From Larix kaempferi (taxonomy: Eukaryota > Streptophyta > Pinopsida > Pinales > Pinaceae): a stretch of 64,000 nucleotides of DNA. Position 1 is the first letter of the stretch. Every line of letters starts with the position of its first letter. The stretch covers positions 18,807,501 through 18,871,500 of the forward strand of contig BSBM01000904.1 of assembly GCA_027924585.1 (NCBI GenBank). Reading direction: 5' to 3'. Both the position numbers and the translations under genes were made by a program. Under the pieces are notes generated by a model. It searched no databases. It was not told where the DNA came from and worked only from the letters and a program-made list of their open reading frames with translations. Below are positions 13,801 through 23,965 of the stretch, piece after piece.

Positions 13801-14957
13801 AACAAATTGCAGGAAATTCTTGGAACACATAGTACATCACTAAAATGACCATTATCTACTGGAATTGTTCCAGCTCCTACAACACTTAGAGATCTATCAT
13901 CACCAACAAATATTTGTTTGGTGTTACATTCATGCATAGTAGAAAAGATGGCTTGATCCTTAGCCATATGATAAGATGCTCCAAAATCAATGAGCCATTC
14001 ATTTGAAGTAGAAGAAGAAGATGCATTATAAGAATAACCAGAAGCACAAAGTGCATGTCCATGAGAGGCAGATTCTGAAGGTGAATCTAGGCTGATGTGG
14101 TGCTTCTTCATTGTTGCTTCCAAGGCTGCCATCTTCTTGAAACACTTAGATTCATCATGATTATCTTTCCCGCAATAGTTGCAATGACGCTCAGTCTTCT
14201 TGCCTTTTGGCTTGGATCCTTTGTCATTTTTTAAAGAAGGAGTTGACTGAGAGGGTTTTGGACCGTTGTTTGACTTATTATTGCGAAAATTTTGTTTCTT
14301 GGGAGGCTTGGACTTTTCTTTCTGTTGGGACAATAAGGCTTTCCCAGATGTATCTGCATTGTTGATTATTCCAAGATGAATGAGTTTATCTTGTTCCCTA
14401 ATCAAGGAATCACAAAAGGATTCAAGACTAGGCTCTTAATAGCTAGCTGCATTCAAGGATGCTTTCATGGAGTAAAATGTAGATACAAAAACAGAATATG
14501 CAGGTCCAAGTTTGGAAAGAATATGATAAATGCATTGTTTGTCTTCCCTCTCAATCTTACATTCTGCACATAAGAGCTTGAGAGTTTTGTACTTAGATAA
14601 ATAATCTTGAATGCATGAAAATTCACTTGGATTTAAAGAAATCAACTCATTTTCGAGTTAGTGACCTCGAATTTCATTGTGTTTACCAAACACAGATTCC
14701 AACTTGTCCCAAGCAGTATTAGGTTCATCAATTCCAGATATGTGGAATCGCAAATCAGTAGAGATTGACATCCCAATCAATCCACGAGCTTCATCACATC
14801 TATTTGCCCATTTTATTTTCTTATCATCATCAGTGGGTTCTTTTTCTTTCCCTGTGGTAATTCTGAAAAGTCCCCTACTTCGTAGAACATCCTCCATACA
14901 AGATTTCCATGAGAAATAGTTGGAACTGTTAAGTAGAATATCACAATGGGCGGCCAT
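10878..14957 (-). pseudogene. gag-pol polyprotein of Copia A (two in-frame stops)
   Basis: One reading frame from ATG at 14955-14957 to the stop at 10878. It encodes, in order: a Copia gag (NYFSWK..., ...AWDKLESVFGKHNE), a CX2CX4HX4C zinc knuckle (14142-14183), aspartic protease, integrase with H-H-C-C finger and D-D-E core (HSDLCGPL, FIDDYTR, then QQNGVAERKN), reverse transcriptase with YVDD, and RNase H ending in ADIFTK. Two TAA stops break gag at 14658-14660 and 14436-14438; the rest, about 1175 codons, is open. The protease triad reads D-F-G instead of D-S-G or D-T-G (Phe codon 13983-13985), which should abolish cleavage. Integrase, reverse transcriptase and RNase H look intact, so the copy could at most have moved with proteins supplied in trans. 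Confidence 0.95.
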
Positions 14958-16094
14958 ATTTGTAAATTAATGGCTATAAAAGCAGAAACCAATAGGTTGG
15001 ATGTGAAGAGCTCGAAAAAATAGGCGGTTTAAAAAAAAACAGCACTGAAAACTGACTCTGTATGATGAAGTTATGCTTGAACAAAGAAACTGTTGAAGAT
15101 GTCCCCAATAGTGATGTGGCAGCTAGAGAATGTCCAGCAAAAAAAAAGAACCCCCCTCTTCCCAAGATGAACCTTTTGACAATCACTTTACAAGAAAGTT
15201 GCTTTAAGTGAATCACTTTTGTAAAATAAGTGATTTCACTTTTACAATGATATTACTTTTAAATAGTGCAACAATAAAAAAAACTTAAGTGACTCACTTG
15301 TATTTTTATTTTTTATTATTTAAGTGAGATGCACTTTTACAATAAAATAACTTGAAAATAGAAATTGCATACACTTTTCCTTTTAAAAGTAACTTCCTAA
15401 GACTTGAACTCAAGACCTATTAAGGAATAAAACAACTTTGAACTAAGTGAGCTAGATTAAAAGATATGTAAAATATGGGAATGAGGAAGGGGTTTTTTTT
15501 TTTTTTTACTCTTCTTGCTCGATTTGCGTGCTTGCCCTTTTTTCCTCCAAAACAGACCACAAAACGAAACAAAAAAACTTTCCCACACTTGTGGAGTTAG
15601 ATCTTGTTAGCTTGCCCAGAAAGTCTACGTTTTCTCTCTGTTTCTGATTTGCCGAGATCGCGCAAGGTGCATGGCAAAGAGCATACGCAGCCGAGAAAAA
15701 CCCTTTCCCTTTTTGTTTCTGATTTGCCGAGATCGCTCAAGGTGCACGGCAAAGAGCATACGCAGACGGGAAAGCAACAATCCGAACCCAAAAAAAAATC
15801 TAACAGTAAAAAAATGAAATATGAGATTTTTTTTCTTATTAAAAAACAAAATAAAAAAAATGCGTCACTGTAACATTATACCTTCAGATCTGATGAAATA
15901 CGCGTTTTTGGAGCAACCGAGAATCGTTTTCGATCAAACGAAAACTATTTCCCAATGGAAACGACGCTCTGGACGCAATGGAACACCTTCCACAGCCCAT
16001 AAATGCACAAAAATACCAGAACTAGAAACCCTTTCGAGTTTCGGCAACAGCAGTTCAAGATCTAGATCATAACCGGAAGCGGCACTTCATAAAA
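14958..16094 (-). other. untranslated leader of Copia A
   Basis: About 1.1 kb between the primer-binding site and the gag ATG, with no coding capacity. It contains a two-copy direct repeat with a 75-bp period (starting at 15640 and 15715, both reading gtttctgatttgccgagatc) and several A/T homopolymer runs. Packaging or translation signals would be expected here, but none can be named from sequence. Confidence 0.7.
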
Positions 16095-16106
16095 GCTCTG
16101 ATACCA
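16095..16106 (-). promoter_or_regulatory. primer-binding site of Copia A (tRNA-iMet type)
   Basis: Reads TGGTATCAGAGC on the minus strand, immediately after the 5' LTR. This is the standard complement of the 3' end of plant initiator methionine tRNA used by Copia elements. Confidence 0.95.
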
Positions 16107-16564
16107 TGTTCGGGTACACAAGGTACTACCAAAGGACCGAACACCAAGAGAAACCACTTCACACAAACATATCACAGATCAACACACCGATGTTTTGACG
16201 TAGTTTAAACCCTCTTGAGGGAAACACTCCATGGACCCGGCCAAATAGCTTCTACGGGACAATTTATTATGCAAAGAAAGAAAGTTACAAATGAGCTTCT
16301 CATAATCGATCAACTAAACAATGACCCTCCATGCTCTTTAAATAGAGATCATGGACCAATCGGGTGTTAAGCCACAGATCAAGGTTAGGTTTGATCTAAG
16401 AGAAGTTGAGCCGTCGGATCACTCTATGTTGGAAACATATCGTGACCGTCGGTTTAAGTATTTACAAATGCATACTAATGCATACTAAAGAAACACACTA
16501 TCCCTAACGGATATATTACACAAGTTGATCTTAACTAACTCCTAAGTGTCTAAATATCCTAACA
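16107..16564 (-). repeat. 5' LTR of Copia A
   Basis: 458 bp, TGTT...AACA, partner of the LTR at 10337-10795. It contains the element's presumed promoter (TATTTAAA, reverse of 16337-16344). Confidence 0.95.
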
Positions 16565-16569
16565 GTTAT

Positions 16570-18621
16570 TACCATTATACAATAATTGGATGCTCTGCTG
16601 GGTTGCCTATATAAAAACTAAATAATGAAGGGGGCAATTCCATTATTTAAGATGGATTATGAAAAGCATTAACATGTTATGGTGAGAAAGAAATAAAACC
16701 TGAAAAATTGGATGAAACTTGTTCACATTGTGCCGAACAAGTGGAATGCATGCACGTTCAGGCTCGCCACTTTCAAGACAAGAATACCGAGGAAGGACTG
16801 GTAAAGCTAATAGCATTTGTGCAGCTTAAATTTTGGGTTACATGACCGAGAAGACCTGCCATTGAATGTTTCAAGGAAATAACGCTTGAATCTTTTAAGG
16901 CCAACATAATTCATTTTGAAATTTTTATGATTGAAATAGAAAGTTGATGGAAACTGCAAGTATGAAAAACTATAAGCATCGATTAATACTCGGTATAGAC
17001 AATGATCCGTAGACAATGATCTGTGCACGGACAATGATGGCATTACAAAATAAAGTAAAATTCTTACTTTAGTGAATCATCAACAACTTATTTTGAATAT
17101 TTAATTGATTGAGGTATTTTTTTTTATGAATGGAAGATAATTGCTTTGAAAATTTGAAGTATGTATGTAAAATTATTAGTTAGTTTTAATTTTCTTAAAG
17201 CAAATTATAAAATATTTATATAGTTTTTAAATATTTTAATTATTTAAAAAAAAAAATTAACAAATTATATTTAAAAAACATAAAAAAATTAGTACATTAC
17301 AAAATTTAATTGTCCAAAAGGAATTATTGAAAACAGGCTCTCACTAAAATGCTCAAGAAAAACATTTGTTGTAGCAAGGGCTTTCACAGACAATCGATTA
17401 TGCATTAAATATCATTTGCCCAATTCACAATTCCATGCAACTTTTGAATGTAATACCTAGTACTAAGGAAATTGGTTATGGACATTAGCTGTAGAGGGGG
17501 TGAGTCAGTCAAATTTTCTAGGTCATGGAGATTACTCTGAATTCCAATGCTCGAGAGCATCCATGCATTTAATAGAAGGTATCTCAACAGGCAGGGAAAA
17601 GACAATTATGCATTAAAGTCTTTGCCAGGCACCTACTTTGAATTTCGAGATAACATTCTACCTGGACGACAATGAATGATTGTTTGAAAGAAAATAAAGT
17701 TTGGAACTAAGGTTGTGAAGTATTTTTTATATATTTATATTTTTTACTAATCTCTCACAATGATAAAATTAGTCAAATCAGACCCTATAATCCAATAGAA
17801 TTGTTATATAAATGAAAATAATTAATATAAAAAAATCAACAAATCATTATTTTCCATAAACATTAGCTATTTATATAGTCAGTTTCTGCTACTCTACAAA
17901 TTATTACAGTTGAACGGAACATATAATCTCTGCCTACGCAGGGACTAATAATGCAAAGTTAAAGTTGAAATAATTCATCTATTTTAATCTCGTCGATATA
18001 AGAGTTTAACAAATCCATTTATTCATTAACCAATTAGCTACTATAACTAACTCAAAAGTTATGCTTTCATGACGAAATTGGGATCGGGTGCACTTAACTC
18101 ACTCTCTATATTGGTAATATGTACCAAAATGTCTCTAGAGGTTCTGTAATGTAAATCAAGATTTCCTTTCGTTTACTTACCTCTTGGCTATGTCGTCGAG
18201 ATACGGGGATGCCATGGACATATCAAACCATTTGTTTGTCCTTTAAGCATAGCACGAGATGTATGCTAAAGTCAACTATAAAGAAAATGGATTTAATTTG
18301 TTCTCTATTTTCTAAGTGAGATTAACATTTAAAAATGGTTTGATTCATTCGTTCATAGTTCCATTTCACATGGTTGAATGAAATTAAGTATCAACATATC
18401 AATGTACTAGATTTACAATACAATATGATCTAGATGTTATCACATACATATGTGGATAATGCTTACATCATTATTACATGTTGGATAATGTTTTTAATAA
18501 TCAAAATTATATTTTTACATAGTGAGTGAGACTAAAACCATTCCAAATCCATTTTAAATAGTAAAAAAAATTTACATCTTAATAAATTTGATCCTTTTAA
18601 TGCCTGATAGACCAAGTTAAC
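16570..18621. other. continuation of duplication copy B, no gene
   Basis: Matches 6172-8235 of copy A: carrier upstream sequence followed by AT-rich spacer. Reading frames here (for example 17405-17605) are degenerate versions of those in copy A and show no protein-like conservation. Confidence 0.8.
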
Positions 18622-18625
18622 ATGG

Positions 18626-19733
18626 ATTTATTATTTTATTTGTCATCTTGGTACTCCATTATTTTATTTACAATTTTTCTATTTTTAATTTGGAATTTTA
18701 ATTTTATGGAACAAAAGTTGTTCCATTAAAATTTTCCTTTTATAAATTTTTTATCTAATATCTTTTTATTTCAATAGCTACGTTGATAAATATTTAAAAA
18801 ATATTAATCATTTTTACAATATTTTTCACATTTTATTTTAAAACATTATCAATTATATATTTTAAATGGTATTATTGATAAAACTAGCACAACCACTTGA
18901 CTTGTGGCCGGTGAACATTGTTAAGCCACAAGTTAAGTGTCACAAACTGCTCGTTATCCATCCTTCAACTAGTAGTTATCACATCTAAATTGGGATATTT
19001 TTTTTATATATACCTTTGTATAATTGTTTATTTCGAATTTGGAATGACACCCATAAAATAAATCTTGTCAGTACACTTGTCTCATCTTCCTGCAATCTAG
19101 GAAGATGACCCTTCCTCGTCCACCCCAAATTGTAAAATATAAACACCTACCGGTGTAACAACATAAAAGATTAAATGATTTGTATGATTTAGTTCCATGC
19201 GTTATCCTGAGTGGTAATTGAAAATTGTAAATAATGTGTAGAAGATCTCGAGGTCAAGTCCTAATGTTGGCAAAAAATGAACACTAAAATATTGACATTA
19301 TTATGGATTTCTCATGGATGTCAAAAGCTGTAAAATCTTGACTTTTAAAAAAGTTCATAATTTTAGTCGAGCATAAATGATACAAATTCAAAAATTCAAA
19401 ATCTCGTAAGAAGAAAACTAAGTAATGCTAAGAAATATATCTATCTATCTATCTATCTATTTATATATATCATGTGGTTCATGCCTCTATCTTTCAAGAG
19501 GCCGCTACATTCACAGTACTTCCCCGTTATACCGTGAGGCATGTGGGGAGGCTGAACATAGTCAAAATATTAGGGGCTCAACAACACGAGCATAATATGC
19601 CACTTACAAGGAATTGGACCCAGGTGGGGAGGTTATCAATCAATACTCCCAACCGCCCGAGCTACATCCAATGGACTATGGGGAGGTTATCAATCAATAC
19701 TCCCAATCAGCCAAGCTACATCCAATGGACTAT

Positions 19734-19778
<45 letters not shown>

Positions 19779-20227
19779 TTTCATGAGTTTAGTTGTATCT
19801 TCATTTGATGACAATGATGAGTGTTAATGTTAACTTAGATTAACTCTGGTGTATCGAACCTTAAGAAATAAAAAATAAAATAAAATAAAATAAATGTAAG
19901 GAATTATTTGGTTTGCTTTAAATTTTTGTTTATATGCTCGAAAAGCTTGATGGGAAGCTTTCCTAAATCTCCATAGTTTTAAGGATTTAAAATGTTTGGA
20001 AGACCTTCGACATAATAACAAATATTTTGATTTTGAGATATAATGTGGGTGTGTATAGGACATTCTAAGAGAAAATGTTTTTCATCTTCCACCTTCTTAG
20101 CATTGCAAAGATCACAATTCTTTCATCCCACGACGTCTTAGGAATTATCCAATGCCTATTTTACTATGGAGCTCATGAGTGTTCATTCTGATTTTATAAA
20201 AATCCTTAATTTTAATACTTTTATAGT
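18626..20227. other. AT-rich spacer with microsatellites
   Basis: No gene recognised. It contains a (TCTA)n run at about 19438-19460, a two-copy 54-bp direct repeat at 19625-19732 (ggggaggttatcaatcaata), and a (TA)n run near 19747-19773. The open frame across 19474-19827 is produced by the repeat and the (TA)n tract. Confidence 0.7.
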
Positions 20228-20245
20228 ATATGAAAATCCATTATG

Positions 20246-21910
20246 TTTTTTTTTTTGACAAGAACGGTTAGGTTGTATTAATCTGCATTCTGGGAAGCCA
20301 GAACCAAAAAGTTACAAATCGGAAGAAGGTTGGTGACCTCTAACAGTGCTGCCAACCTTCTTGTAAAAGTCTTGGGAGACAAATCCCATCTGATTCTTGA
20401 GCTAATTCGAGATACTGACAAAAGGAGCTTACAAGGGTAAATTCTCACAAACTGTGAGCAAAGTAGAAGACAAAAGCAAAGCATTTAGACTCAGGGGGGT
20501 GAGATTTGCCCCTTAAAGTAGGGATCCAGCTTTTTCTGAGATCCAAAAGAGATGTTGGAAGCCGTCTCCTTTTCTCTGCGTGCCTTGTTGGTCCTTCGTC
20601 CTCTGGTAAGGGGTGGAGACGGGACTGAGTTGTCTTCAGGTTCAGTAATTCCCACAGAGCCGCTGGAGGGGACTGAAACAGCCGGATCTGCAGGGGCAGG
20701 TGGTTCAGGATCTGAAGCCTTGGCTTCCTTCGCATCCACTGAGCCAGGTAGGGCAGGGTCCGGAGGTCTTTTGTCTACCGGAGGGTCTTCCATAACTGTT
20801 GTTGCTTCAGGGTCTAGGGCTTCTTCTTCTTGCAGTGCTTCAAAGCTGTTTTTATTTTCAAGAGTTGCCTCCGCTGAAGGAGTGACCTTCGGACCCTGGG
20901 CTAGTGATTCCTTTCTCCTTCGCTGCCTTCGCCGGTTAGTTACTGGCTGAAAATCATCTCCTTTAGCTGGTTCTGCCACTTCTGAGGCTTTGGGGCAGCA
21001 TTTTGCGAAGTGACCATAAGTATGGCACCGAAGGCACTTAAAAGGGATCTGCTCGTAGTCCAGTTCTTGGATATGGCTCCATTCCCCCAGGGAGAGATGA
21101 ATGGCTTCCGGGAGTCCTTTCTCGAGGTTAACCTCAACACAAACTCGAGCACAAGTAAATTGATCCCCTTTCGGCTCCACACTGTCCAGGAAACGCCCAA
21201 GCTTATTTCCAATGTCCTTCAGAGAACTTTTCCCCCATAGATGCAGGGGGAGATGAGGCAGCCTAACCCAAACAGGGGCTGCAGTGATCTCAGCTCCGGG
21301 ATTAAAATCAAGAGTCCAGGGGGCTAAGAACAGCCCCCTCGGTCCCATGAAATAGGGACCAGATCTGAAGACTAGATCTCGATCCACTTTGCTAGAGAAG
21401 CTGAAAACAAAAAAGCCCCTGCCTACTGCACATAGAGAAACGTTTCCATGTATCAGCGATTTCCAACGTTCTTCCATCCAAGCCTCCACCGATTTGGGGC
21501 TAGGCCATAACCCCGTGAACTTTCCGATGAGGGATTTTTCTGCTAGTAGGAGGGCAAGATTGCATGGCTCTTCTGGAGAAAGTTCCAGAGAGGGGATCTC
21601 CTCCATCTTCTTAACAAACTTAGACGAGAGAGAAGGCTTGGCTTTAGGTCCTGCCGAACGGATTAAAGCTGTGAAAGCTTCCAAAGTTTCATTATCCATC
21701 TCTGCAAACCTGTCTGGGGCCATCCTGGAGGCGGCGACCACCTGCAATGAGACGGCGAGCAAAAACGCAGGTTCTGGCCCTGCAAGCGTGGGTGACGGCC
21801 GATCCGCGTCCCTGTTCGACCCTGCAAACGAAATCGTAAACCAGAGGCGGCTAGGGTTTAAGCCCTAGCCGCAGAGATTCGCCAGGACGCGAGCTCTCAT
21901 TCTGTCCGCA
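20246..21910 (-). mobile_element. ORF1-only LINE-derived element with 18-bp target-site duplication
   Basis: A GC-rich block of 1665 bp inserted in AT-rich DNA, flanked by an identical 18-bp direct repeat, atatgaaaatccattatg (20228-20245 and 21911-21928). On the minus strand it begins with a leader of about 190 bp, carries a complete ORF1-type gene, then has only about 230 bp of 3' sequence before an 11-base A tail (T run 20246-20256). A normal plant L1 would have an ORF2 of roughly 4 kb between ORF1 and the tail. The element is therefore either an internal-deletion derivative or a non-autonomous ORF1-only family mobilised in trans. The perfect flanking repeat and unbroken ORF indicate a young insertion. 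Confidence 0.9.
20491..21723 (-). CDS. LINE ORF1 protein (DUF4283-type, zinc knuckle)
   Basis: 410-aa nucleic-acid-binding ORF1 protein of a plant L1-type LINE, starting at the ATG at 21721-21723 in good context (AGGATGGCC). An in-frame upstream extension starts only at TTG and was not used. Counting from the ATG, residues of about 50-220 form a DUF4283-like domain (WMEERWKSL, GPRGLFLAPWTLDF, VWVRLPHLPLHLW, ARVCVEVNLEKGLPEAI). A CX2CX4HX4C zinc knuckle follows (CLRCHTYGHFAKCC, about 230-243), then a basic stretch (RRRQRRRK) and a Pro/Glu-rich tail that looks disordered. In the family, ORF1 binds the element RNA and forms the ribonucleoprotein with ORF2; no ORF2 lies downstream. The frame is open end to end with no lesions. 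Host domestication is possible but not supported by anything else here. Confidence 0.9.
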   Translation of the reverse strand: MAPDRFAEMDNETLEAFTALIRSAGPKAKPSLSSKFVKKMEEIPSLELSPEEPCNLALLLAEKSLIGKFTGLWPSPKSVEAWMEERWKSLIHGNVSLCAVGRGFFVFSFSSKVDRDLVFRSGPYFMGPRGLFLAPWTLDFNPGAEITAAPVWVRLPHLPLHLWGKSSLKDIGNKLGRFLDSVEPKGDQFTCARVCVEVNLEKGLPEAIHLSLGEWSHIQELDYEQIPFKCLRCHTYGHFAKCCPKASEVAEPAKGDDFQPVTNRRRQRRRKESLAQGPKVTPSAEATLENKNSFEALQEEEALDPEATTVMEDPPVDKRPPDPALPGSVDAKEAKASDPEPPAPADPAVSVPSSGSVGITEPEDNSVPSPPLTRGRRTNKARREKETASNISFGSQKKLDPYFKGQISPP

Positions 21911-21930
21911 ATATGAAAATCCATTATGTT

Positions 21931-22042
21931 ATAGAGATATAAAATCCTCATTTTTTATAGTTCAATGGTCCAACAATATTCAAGTTTTTTAAAAGTAAGA
22001 AAATAAATGGTTTTATATTTTCTATATTGAAGTATCAATATT
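21931..22042. other. short AT-rich spacer
   Basis: AT-rich gap between the LINE target-site duplication and the old LTR. No feature seen. Confidence 0.4.
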
Positions 22043-23965
22043 TAATCCATAAACAAGGGACTTATAGCACACTCGCTTCACCAACAAGGATGCTCTGCAG
22101 ACTTTACTTATAGCTTCTATTCATAGTCTTATGCAAAGATCTTTATCCTTCTAATGGATGCAAGGCCTTTATTCTCGGTGCATCCTGCACATAACAACTA
22201 GCTACAATGCAAAAATCAAACAATAAATTATGAGTCAGATTCTCTGTTGTTCCCACAGACCGAGCACACAAACAACTAGTGGCCAGATTAATAAAAAAAC
22301 AAGACTCCGCAAATACTCTTACACTGAGAATACTTTCTTTGATGCAACTACTTTGCACATTAATATCCAATGAAACTAGATCTCTCAAGATGCCTATGGA
22401 TGAAACACCATTGGGGTTCTGTGTGTGTTCACTTCCAATTGTAGCGCTATGTTTTTTAACATAATGCAAATACAAGAATGAGCTCTTAATATTGGTGCTT
22501 GAACCAAATACTCAAGCTTCTCATTAATCAATTCAAATCATAATTATGGTTATTCTCCTTATGTAATAATGGTACTTCTTCACAAAATAAATATTAACCC
22601 ATTGCTTGTTGCATTGATGGTTGGTATAAGTGATGAAATTCTAATGGTTAATCAACAAAGTTATGTTTGTATCCCAATAGTGCTACACATCTTCAACACT
22701 TATTCTCACTCAACAAAAGAATAAGCTCTTTCAACCTTCTCTAATTCTTGTAAGTAGTTTAAAGGTTGCAAGGCAAGAGTTAATGTTAAATGCTTCATAA
22801 ACTTGTACTCAAATGTCTTGTTATGCAATGCATGAACACATCAAATCCAATCCAATGAACCATCACTCATTCATATCAATGATGAGCATACAAGATTCAA
22901 TCAAGACTCCCATTAATTAATTAATTATATATATATAACTCCTATTTCTTAAGAACTCACTCCAATCACTCAAGAGCTCACTACATTCAAGCATCAAAGA
23001 TATACTTCATTTATTAAAACATGGGCAAAAGGATTATTATGAGTACCCAAAGAGATTTATATAAATGCCCATCCTCTTAAAGACCAAATGGCATACCCAT
23101 TCATTAAAACACGCGAATCACGATAATTACATATTGTATTAAGAAGTGGTTTTAACAAAGGTGGAAAGGAATACATATACTCCCAGCTCAACCAAGATAT
23201 TATGATACATCCCATCCAAGGGATAATCCACTACAAAAAACACCAACCACCATCTAGCTCACATGCCTAGTAAAACAATGCCCATTTCATGTAAGATGCG
23301 AATGAACAATCACATGACCTTAGAATAGCCAGAACACACTCCTTTCAACCTTGCGTACAATCGTTCAATGTTCAAACACTCTTAGAGGAAACATATGACC
23401 TCAGTGATGTGCTCAACTTTGTGTTTGCTCCATTATGCGTCTCTTTAATTGCTCAATGATGTGCCTAGTTCTATGTTTTCTCAGTTGATACAACCATGGA
23501 TAATCTTTGGTGGAAGAGAAATCTCAATTTAGTCGAGCAAAGGACTCTAATAGTTTAATAGCTTGAATAAAATCCAAATTACTTCCTATATAAATGTAAT
23601 AGATCTAATATGGCAATCCTTGATTTCTTGGCTCATAAATACATCAAATGGTAGGGATAAAATAGTTGTTAGAAATCTCTATTAGATAGCGAGAACCAAA
23701 TAATGGAGTAAATCTCCAATCTTCATTAGAAATTCAATTTTCACACCATTAAAAATAAGTGGTAGCTATTAGAAACATAGCATAGCTTTCATAAACCATA
23801 TATGCAAACTAAGACAATAAAATAAAAAACAAGTAAAGGAAATCCATCACACACAGAAACAATATTTACCTTGGAATCCCAAATGATAAAACCAACAGTT
23901 AATGGTTGCTTAGTTCTCTATTTTGACAATCTTTGGTTACAATGTAGCTTGTGGCTCTCTGTGCA
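22043..23965 (-). repeat. 3' LTR of the old LTR element
   Basis: Aligns over its full length with 26010-27960: shared words start at cttata...actcgctt and end at ggttacaatg...tgca. Small indels and many substitutions. Open frames inside it are not conserved in the partner. Confidence 0.82.

Larger units (their letters stand above)
10337..16564 (-). mobile_element. full-length Ty1/Copia LTR retrotransposon (Copia A)
   Basis: Complete element of 6228 bp on the minus strand, bounded by LTRs of 459 and 458 bp that begin TGTT and end AACA. The target-site duplication is GTTAT at 10332-10336 and 16565-16569. Outside these points the carrier duplication unit is rejoined exactly. The element has a primer-binding site matching initiator tRNA-Met, a polypurine tract beside the 3' LTR, and one gag-pol frame in the order gag, protease, integrase, reverse transcriptase, RNase H, which defines Copia. 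By eye the LTRs differ by about ten substitutions and one single-base gap, so the insertion is fairly recent. It is not autonomous now: two in-frame stops and a changed protease active site are present. Confidence 0.97.
8236..18621. repeat. tandem segmental duplication, copy B (split by a Copia element)
   Basis: Second copy of the 4.17-kb unit. It aligns with copy A from 8236 to 10336. It is then broken by the 6.2-kb Copia element and its target-site duplication, and resumes at 16570 up to the ATGG at 18622-18625. Without the insert it is about 4.15 kb. Beyond the junction (18626 onward) the flank is unrelated. Confidence 0.92.

Noticed and set aside
7012-17605. Similar short minus-strand frames at 7012-7221 and 17405-17605
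   Set aside because: They are the same spacer in the two duplication copies; no protein family resembles them and the copies differ by indels.
19474-19827. 117-codon plus-strand frame
   Set aside because: Made from a 54-bp duplication followed by a (TA)n tract encoding Tyr-Ile repeats.
20552-21868. Long plus-strand frames opposite the LINE ORF1
   Set aside because: Antisense shadows of a GC-rich coding frame.
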